A program made the position numbers and the translations under genes. This document shows, one piece after another, positions 16,276 through 23,743 of a stretch of 34,855 bases of DNA. Source of the DNA: Salinicoccus sp. YB14-2 (GTDB lineage: Bacteria; Bacillota; Bacilli; Staphylococcales; Salinicoccaceae); assembly GCF_001265075.1 (NCBI RefSeq), contig NZ_LFKO01000001.1, positions 1,065,105 through 1,099,959 of the forward strand. The letters are read 5' to 3'. The notes under the pieces were generated by a model, which saw only the letters and a list, made by a program, of their open reading frames with translations, did not search any database and was not told the origin of the DNA. How positions within the stretch are numbered: the stretch's first letter is position 1; every line of letters starts with the position of its first letter.

Positions 16276-16860
16276 CTAGCTGCTGTAAGGTCCTTTTAAA
16301 GCCATTTTAAATAAACTGCCTGCAGCCTCTTCCGCCGTCATGCTGTAATTATTCTTTATCCACCATAAAATTGTCTCTGTATAGGCGCCGGTGGTGTATG
16401 AAATGAGGAAGTCCCGGTCGACCTGTACGAGCCGTTCCTGTGCCTTCGAATACCGTATGCCTTCAATTATAAATTGTCTGATGATGGATTTAACATCGTT
16501 GATGAATAACGCATCCGGCTGATTCACAAGCAGTATTTCATAGGCATAGCGGTGCTGATATATATGTTTGAATAATAAAACCATATTTTCCGGAAGGGCG
16601 TTTGATGCTTCATAGTCAGCCATCGGGATGGGATGATTAATCGTGAGTGCCTTTTTCAGTTTGGACAGCAGATTATTGTGAATATCGAGACGCAGCGCTT
16701 CTAAATCACTGTACTGCTTATAAAAGGTCGGACGTGTAATGCCTGCCCTGGTACATAATTGCTGGACAGATATGATGGCTTCATTATCGGCAAGCAAATC
16801 CAGATATGCATCATACATGCTTTCTTTTGAACGATGCTGTCTCGGGTCAAGTTTGGCCAT
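16276..16860 (-). CDS. TetR/AcrR family transcriptional regulator
   Basis: 194-aa repressor. N-terminal helix-turn-helix at about 10-55 (SVQQLCTRAGITRPTFYKQYSDLEAL). The C-terminal domain ends ILWWIKNNYSMTAEEAAGSLFKM, the DhaS-type TetR_C_8 pattern. ATG at 16860 lies 7 nt after AGGGATG; the ATG two codons earlier is too close to the SD. It ends in a strong terminator, so downstream DUF3021-PAP2-SDR is a separate transcript carrying a palindrome that suits a TetR dimer. Ligand unknown. Confidence 0.85.
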   Translation of the reverse strand: MAKLDPRQHRSKESMYDAYLDLLADNEAIISVQQLCTRAGITRPTFYKQYSDLEALRLDIHNNLLSKLKKALTINHPIPMADYEASNALPENMVLLFKHIYQHRYAYEILLVNQPDALFINDVKSIIRQFIIEGIRYSKAQERLVQVDRDFLISYTTGAYTETILWWIKNNYSMTAEEAAGSLFKMALKGPYSS

Positions 16861-16902
16861 GATCATCCCTCTTTTTAAAATTAATCACTCTAATGATAAC
16901 AC

Positions 16903-16940
16903 AGCCCGGACCAATGAAAGAATTGGTCCGGGCTATTTTT
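16903..16940. terminator. strong hairpin terminator
   Basis: 13-bp stem AGCCCGGACCAAT/ATTGGTCCGGGCT. TTTTT follows on the plus strand; on the minus strand, where the SDR gene ends, the tail is only GTGTTAT. It sits between two minus-strand genes, so it most likely ends the SDR transcript. Confidence 0.65.
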
Positions 16941-16976
16941 CAGTTTATATTATGTGACTGAAGTAAAAACCTCAGT

Positions 16977-17708
16977 TTACTGTGCAGTCAATCCGCCATC
17001 GACGATGAATTCTGAACCTGTCGAGTAGTTGGATTCATCTGAAGCGAGGAACAGCACCAGGTTGGTTACATCTTCAGACTGTCCCATTCTCTTTGACGGG
17101 ATTGATTGGGCAAACTCTTTGATAAGTTCATAGGAATCTCCTTCTTTGACCATAGGTGTTTCAATGACGCCCGGGTGAACAGAGTTTACACGGATGTTAT
17201 CTTTTGAAAACTCAAGGGCGGCAGCTTTAGTCATACCGCGTACTGCAAATTTAGTATCTGTGTAGCCGATTGCTCCGCCGACGATTCCATTGATGGACGA
17301 AATGTTGACGATAGACCCGCCTTCAGCTTTAATCATTGAAGGGTGCACATACTTCATACCGAGGAACACGGATACCTGGTTGATGTTCACAGTACTCATA
17401 TAGTCATCCAGTGTCGTTTCAGCGATGGATTTGTTTCTGCTGATTCCTGCATTGTTTACGAGTATACCTGCCGGACCAAATTTATCTTCGGTTTTCTCGA
17501 TGACATTTTTCCAGTCGTCTTCATTCGTTACATCATGCTTGATGAACAGTGCATTTTCGCCAAGTGATTCAGCGAGCGCACTGCCCTTCTCTTCATTTAA
17601 ATCTGTAATGACAACTTTTGCACCTTCACTCAATAACTTACGCGCATGGGATTCCCCCATACCTTGTGCTGCGCCTGTAACAACCGCTACTTTGTTTTCT
17701 AATCTCAT
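16977..17708 (-). CDS. short-chain dehydrogenase/reductase (3-oxoacyl/hydroxysteroid DH-like)
   Basis: 243-aa classical SDR: TGAAQGMG (11-18), Asp36 after VVIT (NAD preference), NNAG (85-88), Ser138 in NISSIN, Tyr149 and Lys153 in YTDTK, PGVIETPM loop, and terminal FIVDGGLTAQ. It resembles 3-alpha/20-beta-hydroxysteroid and FabG-like enzymes; substrate open. ATG follows AAGGAGG with 8 nt spacing. Upstream of tetR on the same strand but separated from it by a strong hairpin. Shares overall design with the SDR at 14221-15006 but is clearly a different subfamily, not a recent duplicate. Confidence 0.85.
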   Translation of the reverse strand: MRLENKVAVVTGAAQGMGESHARKLLSEGAKVVITDLNEEKGSALAESLGENALFIKHDVTNEDDWKNVIEKTEDKFGPAGILVNNAGISRNKSIAETTLDDYMSTVNINQVSVFLGMKYVHPSMIKAEGGSIVNISSINGIVGGAIGYTDTKFAVRGMTKAAALEFSKDNIRVNSVHPGVIETPMVKEGDSYELIKEFAQSIPSKRMGQSEDVTNLVLFLASDESNYSTGSEFIVDGGLTAQ

Positions 17709-17797
17709 TATAATAGCCTCCTTACTAATTTACGTTCTGTAAAATAGTTCTTAAGTTATTTATACCACAGAACGGAAAATAATGTTTTTAAAATGCA

Positions 17798-17806
17798 TGG
17801 TATAAT
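17798..17806 (+). promoter_or_regulatory. extended -10 promoter of the methyltransferase gene
   Basis: TGGTATAAT (TG-n-TATAAT) at 17798-17806, giving a leader of about 90 nt before the methyltransferase ATG. No clear -35, as is usual for extended -10 promoters. Confidence 0.5.
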
Positions 17807-17904
17807 GATTAAAATATAAAAATTTTTAGGCGGCATTTTTCATGGGAACGAGAAATCTGAAGTAAGGCCGATTGACCGCATATTAAATAACAGGAGTATT
17901 TAAA

Positions 17905-18663
17905 ATGAAAAGTAAATGGGCAGACGAATTTTATAAAATGCAATATGGGAGCATGAGTGCAATCGATGCATCGTATTATGAAACACAGGCAGATGAAATA
18001 ATGGAACAGATTGGAAAGCCGATTGATTCACTGCTTGAGCTGGGTTCCTGGGATGGCAGTCTGGCATGCGTGATTTCGGAGAATGTAAGCCGTATGACGA
18101 CAGTGGAACTCGTTAAAGAGATGGCTGAAGAAGCACAGAAAAATAACCCGGGAAATATTGATAGTATTCACGGCAGTTTTTATGATGTTCAAATCACAGA
18201 TAAATTTGATGCGGTGATTTATATTGACGGTTTCGGGACAGGGACCGATGCAGATCAGTTGAAGCTGCTCAAAAATATTAAACATTGGATGAACGATGGT
18301 GGTTGTGCGTTGATTGATATTTATCAGCCTGAGCATTGGAAGAAGGCAGACGGTATTGAGATGCGTCCGGACCCGTCTAACAATCATGACATCACCCGCA
18401 GATACTCTTATGACTACGAACGGAACATCATGATGGATACTTGGTGGCAGGCAGATAAAAAAGAGCTGGGACAGACCCAGTATTTAAGGTGCTATACCCC
18501 TGAAGAGATTGATGAAATGTGCCGGCAGACCGGTTTGAAAGTGACCGCCTATTTCCCTAACGGCGCGATGGATTATGGAAGCATGAGTTATCATGAAAAT
18601 GCATCATTGGAAGAATGTATGTCTTACCGTATTAAAATCATGAAACAGCCTGAAACGATTTGA
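17905..18663 (+). CDS. class I SAM-dependent methyltransferase
   Basis: 252-aa cytosolic methyltransferase. Motif I is LLELGSWDGS (43-52), followed by MTTVEL (motif II acidic residue) and FDAVIYIDGFGTG (motif IV), then a DGGCALIDIYQPEHW strand. The C-terminal half is Met/Tyr-rich, with EEIDEMCRQTGLKVTAYFP typical of small-molecule methyltransferases. Acceptor unknown. ATG follows AGGAG with 8 nt spacing. Monocistronic; no obvious terminator, and the 3' flank is occupied by a degenerate repeat. Confidence 0.8.
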   Translation: MKSKWADEFYKMQYGSMSAIDASYYETQADEIMEQIGKPIDSLLELGSWDGSLACVISENVSRMTTVELVKEMAEEAQKNNPGNIDSIHGSFYDVQITDKFDAVIYIDGFGTGTDADQLKLLKNIKHWMNDGGCALIDIYQPEHWKKADGIEMRPDPSNNHDITRRYSYDYERNIMMDTWWQADKKELGQTQYLRCYTPEEIDEMCRQTGLKVTAYFPNGAMDYGSMSYHENASLEECMSYRIKIMKQPETI

Positions 18664-18684
18664 AAGCTGATTTCTGCAGTAGCA

Positions 18685-18812
18685 AATCGATTTTGAGGGT
18701 CGATTTCGATTTGAGGGCCTGTTTTCGATAGAGACAAGCCGTTTTCAACTCTGTTTTTCGATTTAAAGACCTCTTTCGGCACGTACAAATCGGTCCCCGG
18801 GTCTTTATTTTC
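18685..18812. repeat. degenerate direct repeat, about 19-bp period
   Basis: CGATTT-like motifs recur at 18688, 18707, 18726, 18746 (degenerate), 18759, 18777 and 18791. The spacings are 19, 19, 20, 13, 18 and 14. The unit is roughly CGATTTGAGGGCCTGTTTT. It fills the gap between the methyltransferase and PPOX genes. No coding frame of note and no clear hairpin. Origin unknown. Confidence 0.5.
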
Positions 18813-18817
18813 AAAAT

Positions 18818-18844
18818 GATTTACACCTCGCCTTTAGTGGTATA
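18818..18844 (+). promoter_or_regulatory. sigma-B-like promoter of the PPOX-type gene
   Basis: ATTTAC (18819-18824), 13-bp spacer, TGGTAT (18838-18843), close to the GTTTAA-N13-15-GGGTAT consensus. The gene behind it belongs to a general-stress family, which supports the call. Confidence 0.45.
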
Positions 18845-18881
18845 TATATGTTGAGCACATCAATATAAGAAGGTGAGATTT

Positions 18882-19301
18882 ATGGATCAATCAAAAGCGA
18901 TAGAACGGATTACGGAAATATTGAATGACTCCAAGATCGGCATATTATCTACAGCAAAAGACAATGTACCGAACGCTCGTTACATGTGGTTCTATAACGA
19001 CGGCATGACATTGTACGCAAAAACGAGTGATGAATCTCCGAAGTTTGATGAGATAGAAGAGAATCCGCAAGGGTTTGTTTTACTCGGTTTCCACGATGAA
19101 AAGAATCACGCATTTGTAGAATATTACGGTGAGATTGAAGTTATCAGAGACCAGAAGACGATCAACTGGCTGTGGGAAAATCAGGATAAAGACTTTTTCG
19201 ATAATAAAGAAAACCCTCATCTGGTTGCTCTTAAAATCAACCCGACGGCAATCAAGATTATGAATGACGATAAATTTGAAAATGTTGAGTTGTCACTGTA
19301 A
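18882..19301 (+). CDS. pyridoxamine 5'-phosphate oxidase-like general stress protein
   Basis: 139-aa split-barrel flavin-binding-fold protein of the general stress protein 26 family. ILNDSKIGILSTAKDNVPNARYMWFYNDGMTLY is the first barrel unit with the conserved substrate/FMN strand; the PKFDEIEENPQGFVLLG and FVEYYGEIEV strands follow. Actual activity is unknown; family members bind flavin, F420 or haem. ATG at 18882, 4 nt after AAGGTGAG; an in-frame GTG at 18873 lies inside the SD. Preceded by a sigma-B-like promoter and followed by a hairpin terminator. Confidence 0.8.
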   Translation: MDQSKAIERITEILNDSKIGILSTAKDNVPNARYMWFYNDGMTLYAKTSDESPKFDEIEENPQGFVLLGFHDEKNHAFVEYYGEIEVIRDQKTINWLWENQDKDFFDNKENPHLVALKINPTAIKIMNDDKFENVELSL

Positions 19302-19312
19302 ATATTGTGCTG

Positions 19313-19340
19313 GAAGTGGGTTTATTCCCACTTTCTTTTT
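19313..19340 (+). terminator. intrinsic terminator
   Basis: AAGTGGG/CCCACTT stem (19314-19320 with 19327-19333), TTTATT loop, then CTTTTT. Confidence 0.8.
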
Positions 19341-19429
19341 ATGTACAGATGAAGCGGGCTTAAATTAAATTGAGGGAATTTCGGGTAAAGAGAATTATGA
19401 CTATCTTTTAAAGACAAGGAGAGATTTGA

Positions 19430-19921
19430 ATGCTGGCATTTGTCTGGGCTGAAGATGAAAATAAATTGATCGGTAAAGGTGACGAGCTGCCATGGCGTTT
19501 ACCGGCGGACGTTGCTTTCTTTAAAAAGGTGACGATGCGCGGTGATATGGTAACGGGAAGAAAAACATATGAAACGATTCCTAAAAGGCCGTTACCGGGG
19601 CGTCGCAACATTGTATTGACTACCCAAAAAGACTATGATGCACCGGGTGCTGTCGTCGTCAATTCCAAAGAGGAGATTTTGGAGCTGGAAGAAAAAAACG
19701 GTGAAGATTTATATATCATCGGCGGTGAGTCGTTATTCAGAATGTTTGAAGATGAAGTCGATGAGCTTTACAGGACAGTCATCCATGACACTTTCGAAGG
19801 AGATGCGTATTTTCCGAAAGACTTTGATTATGAGCCTTTCGAACGCGTTAAATCCGAGAAAGGTCCTGTAGACGATAAAAATATATATGAACATACGTAT
19901 GAGCTATGGCGACGTAAGTAA
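19430..19921 (+). CDS. folA: dihydrofolate reductase
   Basis: 163-aa DHFR, making tetrahydrofolate with NADPH. Visible: IGKGDELPWRLPAD with catalytic Asp27, GRKTYETIP (43-51), RPLPGRRNIVLT, IIGGESLF (NADPH-binding glycines), and HTYELW at the end. The Phe matching S. aureus Phe98 is kept, so the common trimethoprim-resistance change is not seen. The Met before GRKT is Thr here (VTGRKT). Several blocks (TYExxPKRPLP, DYxAxGAVVV) resemble recalled Lactobacillus casei DHFR more than S. aureus DHFR. No thymidylate synthase gene is adjacent, unlike many Firmicutes. ATG 6-7 nt after AAGGAGA. Confidence 0.9.
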   Translation: MLAFVWAEDENKLIGKGDELPWRLPADVAFFKKVTMRGDMVTGRKTYETIPKRPLPGRRNIVLTTQKDYDAPGAVVVNSKEEILELEEKNGEDLYIIGGESLFRMFEDEVDELYRTVIHDTFEGDAYFPKDFDYEPFERVKSEKGPVDDKNIYEHTYELWRRK

Positions 19922-19931
19922 AATTGAAGGG

Positions 19932-19971
19932 GCTCACTTGTTTACACTGGTGACAAGTGAGCTTTATATTT
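19932..19971 (+). terminator. intrinsic terminator after folA
   Basis: GCTCACTTGT (19932-19941) pairs with ACAAGTGAGC (19953-19962), then TTTATATTTAA. Confidence 0.8.
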
Positions 19972-20006
19972 AAATGATACATAAATAATGAAGGAGCACA
20001 TCCCTT

Positions 20007-21059
20007 ATGAGAGAAGAAGTCAATTTACGGAGTCAGAGGAAAAATGAACACGTACAGCATGCATTGGATCAAAATCCAAAAAATCTAATATCTGATTTTG
20101 AAAAAATGCATTTTGTCCATCATTCCATGCCCTCGATTAATTTGGATGAGGTGGACCTCTCCGGGTCGATCGGGGGCATGAAATTTACTGTGCCTTTATA
20201 TATCAATGCAATGACCGGAGGCAGTTCGTGGACGAAATCCATTAACGAAAAGCTTGGAAAAGTGGCTGCTGCCACAGGTATTCCCATGGCTGTCGGATCT
20301 ATGCACGCTGCTGTCAGACACCCGGAACTCGCAGGTTCCTACTCGATTGTCAGAGAGGTGAATCCCGACGGATTGATATTTGCCAACGTTGGTGCAGACG
20401 TTTCGCTCGAAGGTGCAAAGAAGGCAGTGGATATAATCTCTGCAGACGGCCTTCAAATTCACCTGAACGTTGCTCAAGAGCTGATCATGCCTGAAGGAGA
20501 CAGAAATTTTAAGAACTGGCAATCCAACATAGAGAGTATTTTAAACAATGTGGATGTGCCTGTAATCGTCAAAGAAGTCGGGTTTGGTATGAGCAGGGAA
20601 ACGATGCAATTATTAAAAGCGACAGGCGTAAAATACGTTGATGTGAGCGGCAGAGGCGGAACGAATTTCGCAGAGATTGAAAATGCGCGCCGCAGTGCAA
20701 AGGACATGGATTATCTCAGTGATTGGGGAATGTCTACAGTACAGTCACTGCTGGAATCAAAGGAATTTCAGAAGGATATGACAATACTCGGAAGCGGAGG
20801 CGTCAAGACGCCGTTGGATGCGATGAAATCCCTAGCACTCGGAGCCAGTGCAGTCGGAATGTCCCATACGCTGCTGAAGTATGTTGAAGAAAACGATGTG
20901 GAGTCGACGATAGAATTTGTCGAGCAGTTCTTCGATCAGATGAAGAAAATCGCTGTGATGGTCAATGCAAAGAATATAGAAGAACTGCACGGGAAGCCAA
21001 TCGTTTTCAGTCCAGACATAGTGTCATGGATGGAACAGAGAAATATTCAGAGACATTAA
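20007..21059 (+). CDS. fni: type 2 isopentenyl-diphosphate delta-isomerase
   Basis: 350-aa FMN- and NAD(P)H-dependent enzyme interconverting IPP and DMAPP, needed with the mevalonate pathway of Gram-positive cocci. Motifs: RKNEHV (11-16), INAMTGG (66-72), GSMHAAVRHPE (97-107), HLNVAQE with Gln157/Glu158, VSGRGGTNF (213-221), and the C-terminal GSGGVKTPLDAMKSLALGA phosphate-binding loop. Length is standard. ATG 10 nt after AAGGAG. Own terminator. The mevalonate-kinase genes are not in the window. Confidence 0.93.
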   Translation: MREEVNLRSQRKNEHVQHALDQNPKNLISDFEKMHFVHHSMPSINLDEVDLSGSIGGMKFTVPLYINAMTGGSSWTKSINEKLGKVAAATGIPMAVGSMHAAVRHPELAGSYSIVREVNPDGLIFANVGADVSLEGAKKAVDIISADGLQIHLNVAQELIMPEGDRNFKNWQSNIESILNNVDVPVIVKEVGFGMSRETMQLLKATGVKYVDVSGRGGTNFAEIENARRSAKDMDYLSDWGMSTVQSLLESKEFQKDMTILGSGGVKTPLDAMKSLALGASAVGMSHTLLKYVEENDVESTIEFVEQFFDQMKKIAVMVNAKNIEELHGKPIVFSPDIVSWMEQRNIQRH

Positions 21060-21060
21060 A

Positions 21061-21100
21061 AACAAGCTGCCGGAGAAAATCCGGCGGCTTGTTTTATTTT
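21061..21100. terminator. bidirectional intrinsic terminator
   Basis: AACAAGCTGCCGG/CCGGCGGCTTGTT stem (21061-21073 with 21080-21092, one G-T pair) followed by TTATTTT; convergent genes on either side. Confidence 0.85.
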
Positions 21101-21104
21101 AGAC

Positions 21105-21743
21105 TCAGCTGTCCCATTTGGAATTCACGATGCATGTACAGAAGTTCGGGTTGGCGTAATCCGGCTGGAAGTGTTTGATGACATCTTCTTTCATGTTGCC
21201 GAAAGTCGTTTCCGGTTTATGTTTGATACCGTTGTAGAATGCTTCGATAATATCATTTTTGAAATCATTTCTCGGGAATTTCTGAGTGACGGCTTTTCTA
21301 ATCGCTTCAGAAAACTGCTCGAAGTTGTCACCCATGACGTCCATGCCGACACCGTGGAAAAGCAGTGCGACTTCACTCTCTTTATGCTCTGCGACACCAG
21401 GTGTGGTATGGAGCGCAATCGCATCCCAAACAAGCTGCATCTGGTCCGGTGTAATATTGTGGGTATCTAAAAACTGACGTGCAGCATTCGCGCCGTCGAC
21501 TTCAAATCGAAGATCATCACTGCTGTACTGCTTCGTCAGACCGAGATCATGGAAAAGTGCACTGATGTATAAAAGTTCATGATCATACTTTACCTTGTCC
21601 TGGTCGCCCTTAACTGCGCCAAAAAGATAAACTCTGTTCGAATGGTTCCAAATCAGTTCGTTACCGTGTTCATGTACGAGGTCTTGTGCTTCAGTGATTA
21701 TCTTACTGTCCGGGACTATGATTTTATCCAATTCTGTTATCAT
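21105..21743 (-). CDS. HD-domain phosphohydrolase (cyanamide hydratase-like)
   Basis: 212-aa metal-dependent HD protein. Metal ligands: His34 in NHSNRVY, the His65-Asp66 pair in SALFHDLGL, and a further His112 in ALHTTPG, the order seen in cyanamide hydratase-like HD proteins. A second half with DNFEQFSEAIRKAVTQKFPRNDF and a terminal CTCIVNSKW is shared with that family as recalled. Substrate unproven. ATG 12 nt after AAGGAG. Divergent from a LysR regulator gene across 93 bp containing a perfect palindrome, so likely its target. Confidence 0.75.
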   Translation of the reverse strand: MITELDKIIVPDSKIITEAQDLVHEHGNELIWNHSNRVYLFGAVKGDQDKVKYDHELLYISALFHDLGLTKQYSSDDLRFEVDGANAARQFLDTHNITPDQMQLVWDAIALHTTPGVAEHKESEVALLFHGVGMDVMGDNFEQFSEAIRKAVTQKFPRNDFKNDIIEAFYNGIKHKPETTFGNMKEDVIKHFQPDYANPNFCTCIVNSKWDS

Positions 21744-21797
21744 TACTGAATCAGCTCCTTATACTTAAATGATAAGAACAAAATATATGATAATCAA

Positions 21798-21813
21798 ACT
21801 ATAGTGCTATAGT
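21798..21813. promoter_or_regulatory. perfect palindrome, candidate LysR operator
   Basis: ACTATAG-TG-CTATAGT, 7-bp perfect arms, between the divergent HD-hydrolase and LysR genes. It contains the T-N11-A pattern expected of LysR sites. Confidence 0.5.
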
Positions 21814-21836
21814 CTGTGTGAAATGGAGAGAAGATA

Positions 21837-22709
21837 ATGTCCTATAAGCGGTTGTATTATTTTTTTATACTGGGCTGTGAGAAAAATTATTCAGAAGCGG
21901 CTAAAAAAATCGGCATCAAGCAGCCGACCTTGAGCCAGCAGATCAATCTGCTCGAAGAAGAACTGAACATCAGATTGTTTTACCGGAATTCAAGAAAAGT
22001 CTTATTGACCACAGCCGGAGAACAGCTGTTTCGTAAAATATCCGAAATGAAGAAAGGGCTGGACGATGCTGTCGATGAACTGTGGCATGAAAACTCCAGC
22101 AGGAAAGTTTTGCGCATCGGTGTAATGCAGGGAGAACTTACGGATTTAATATCCAATGTCATGATTCGATTCAAAATGAATTATCCTGATGTTCAATGTG
22201 TACTTTATACTTTGGATCTATCTACTTCAATGGTAGAAAAAGGAGAGCTGGATCTTTATTTTGATTATGATACGACAGATAATAAAAATAACATGAAATT
22301 TTTATATGAAGATGGTTTTAACATCATATCTTCAAAAGATGTTGGGAATATCGACCTGGAGACACTTTCCAATTATTCATGGGTGCTGATGAATGATAGA
22401 TACTCATGCAGACACATATTCGAAGAACTGTCGTCCCGCTATGGCTTTAATGTACGCCCTGCCATTGAACTCAGGGATCTGTCAGTTGTTTATAACATGG
22501 TGAATAATAATATGGGAATCTCTCTTGTATCAGATACTTCCCTTTCTTTCTACGACTCTGAAACCTTGAATATTTTAAAAATGAAGGAGTCTGAATTGAA
22601 GCGGAATGTCGTCATGCACCATAACGGCGGTTTGAAGGCGGAAGGCTTCCATAATGCATTTTATCAGCTGACCATTCAAGAACTGAAAAAGCTTAAGATC
22701 ATCAGGTAG
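21837..22709 (+). CDS. LysR family transcriptional regulator
   Basis: 290-aa LTTR. Winged HTH at about 1-60 (NYSEAAKKIGIKQPTLSQQINLLEEELNIRLFYRNSRKVLLTTAG), linker helix to about 90, and a periplasmic-binding-like effector domain (RIGVMQGELTDLISNVMIRFKMNYPDV onward) ending with KLKIIR. ATG follows GGAGAG with 7 nt. Divergent orientation to the HD hydrolase gene plus a shared palindrome is the classic LTTR layout; the inducer is unknown. Confidence 0.88.
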   Translation: MSYKRLYYFFILGCEKNYSEAAKKIGIKQPTLSQQINLLEEELNIRLFYRNSRKVLLTTAGEQLFRKISEMKKGLDDAVDELWHENSSRKVLRIGVMQGELTDLISNVMIRFKMNYPDVQCVLYTLDLSTSMVEKGELDLYFDYDTTDNKNNMKFLYEDGFNIISSKDVGNIDLETLSNYSWVLMNDRYSCRHIFEELSSRYGFNVRPAIELRDLSVVYNMVNNNMGISLVSDTSLSFYDSETLNILKMKESELKRNVVMHHNGGLKAEGFHNAFYQLTIQELKKLKIIR

Positions 22710-22751
22710 AATATATTTCAAAAAAGATTACTCCAATAATCCAAGAGGACT

Positions 22752-22777
22752 GTTTTTAAATGTCCATTCAAGGGTAA
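22752..22777 (+). promoter_or_regulatory. sigma-B-type promoter of the SDR gene
   Basis: GTTTTT (22752-22757), 14-bp spacer, GGGTAA (22772-22777): a close match to the sigma-B consensus, 50 bp before the SDR start. Confidence 0.6.
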
Positions 22778-22826
22778 ATGTGAAATGCATGAATTAAAAG
22801 TTCGAATATTTTAGGAGGAACTTTAA

Positions 22827-23678
22827 ATGACTGAAGAAAAAATTCTTGTTACAGGTGCAGGCACCGGCTTCGGTAAAGGCATCGTTTTCAAACTGGCTGA
22901 ACAGGGTAAATCCGTGATTGCAGGTGTAGAAGTGATGTCACAGGTGTCAGCGCTTGAAAAAGAAGCAAATGACCGTGGAGTGAATATGCAGATTGAGAAG
23001 CTGGACGTGACGAATCCCAAAGACCGGAAAAAAGCATGGTCATGGGATATAGATGTTCTGGTCAATAACGCAGCTGTAAAAGAAGGCGGTTCACTCGTGG
23101 ATATACCCGAAGAGAACTTGAGGCATCAATTTGAAGTGAACACATTCGCACCGGTACTGCTGACACAGGAGTTTGCGCGTAAAATGATCAAGAAAAATAA
23201 AGGCCGTATAATAAACGTTTCTTCCGTTTCAGGGCTGATGGCAGACCCATTGTCAGGCCCTTACTGCGGTTCTAAATTTGCACTGGAAGCATTCAGTGAA
23301 TCGTTAAGCAAAGAACTGCAGGAGTTTAATATAGAAGTGGCGACAATCAATCCGGGTCCATATTTGACAGGGTTCAACGACCGTGAGTTTGAAGCATGGA
23401 AGAACTGGCATGAGGACAACAGTGAAACTGTTTTCGACTACGAGAATGCAGCTTTCCCTTATGAACAGTTCGATCCTGAGGAAGTGATCGAACCTGCAGT
23501 AAAAGTCATACTCGGGGAAACGAAAACTTACAGAAATGTCATCCCTGAAGGCATGGTTCCCGAAGTGAAGAAAAGAAGAGCGGCTGTCTGGGAGAAAAAG
23601 ACAGATGACGATCTTGGACAAAGACATGAAATGATTGAAAAGTCATATGAAATGAAACCGGGAACAAAAGCAGAATAA
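22827..23678 (+). CDS. short-chain dehydrogenase/reductase, probably stress-induced
   Basis: 283-aa SDR with TGAGTGFG (9-16), NNAA (80-83), Ser133 in NVSSVSG, Tyr146 and Lys150 in YCGSK, and NPGPYLTGF. The C-terminal third is longer than usual and charged (FEAWKNWHEDN...PEVKKRRAAVWEKK), without the common VDGG end. It therefore belongs to the extended group of reductases acting on larger or lipid substrates rather than the FabG type. ATG 7 nt after AGGAGG. A sigma-B-like promoter lies directly upstream. A hairpin separates it from the following membrane protein. Confidence 0.82.
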   Translation: MTEEKILVTGAGTGFGKGIVFKLAEQGKSVIAGVEVMSQVSALEKEANDRGVNMQIEKLDVTNPKDRKKAWSWDIDVLVNNAAVKEGGSLVDIPEENLRHQFEVNTFAPVLLTQEFARKMIKKNKGRIINVSSVSGLMADPLSGPYCGSKFALEAFSESLSKELQEFNIEVATINPGPYLTGFNDREFEAWKNWHEDNSETVFDYENAAFPYEQFDPEEVIEPAVKVILGETKTYRNVIPEGMVPEVKKRRAAVWEKKTDDDLGQRHEMIEKSYEMKPGTKAE

Positions 23679-23689
23679 GAAAACATTTT

Positions 23690-23727
23690 CCGGGAAGTGA
23701 GCGGTTGTTTCACCTCCCGGATTTCAT
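23690..23727 (+). terminator. hairpin between SDR and TspO-like genes
   Basis: CCGGGAAGTGA (23690-23700) pairs with TCACCTCCCGG (23710-23720, one wobble), then ATTTCATT. Partial or full termination before the TspO-like gene. Confidence 0.6.
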
Positions 23728-23743
23728 TGATTGGAGTGAGTGA

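Noticed and set aside
14221-17708. Tandem duplication of SDR genes
   Set aside because: The two SDRs differ throughout, including active-site surroundings and C-termini; they are separate subfamilies.
17841-17864. Seven-codon ORF (MGTRNLK) in the methyltransferase leader
   Set aside because: No SD and no positional link to the downstream SD.
18685-18812. CRISPR array
   Set aside because: Units are degenerate, about 19 bp apart with no distinct unique spacers, and there are no cas genes.
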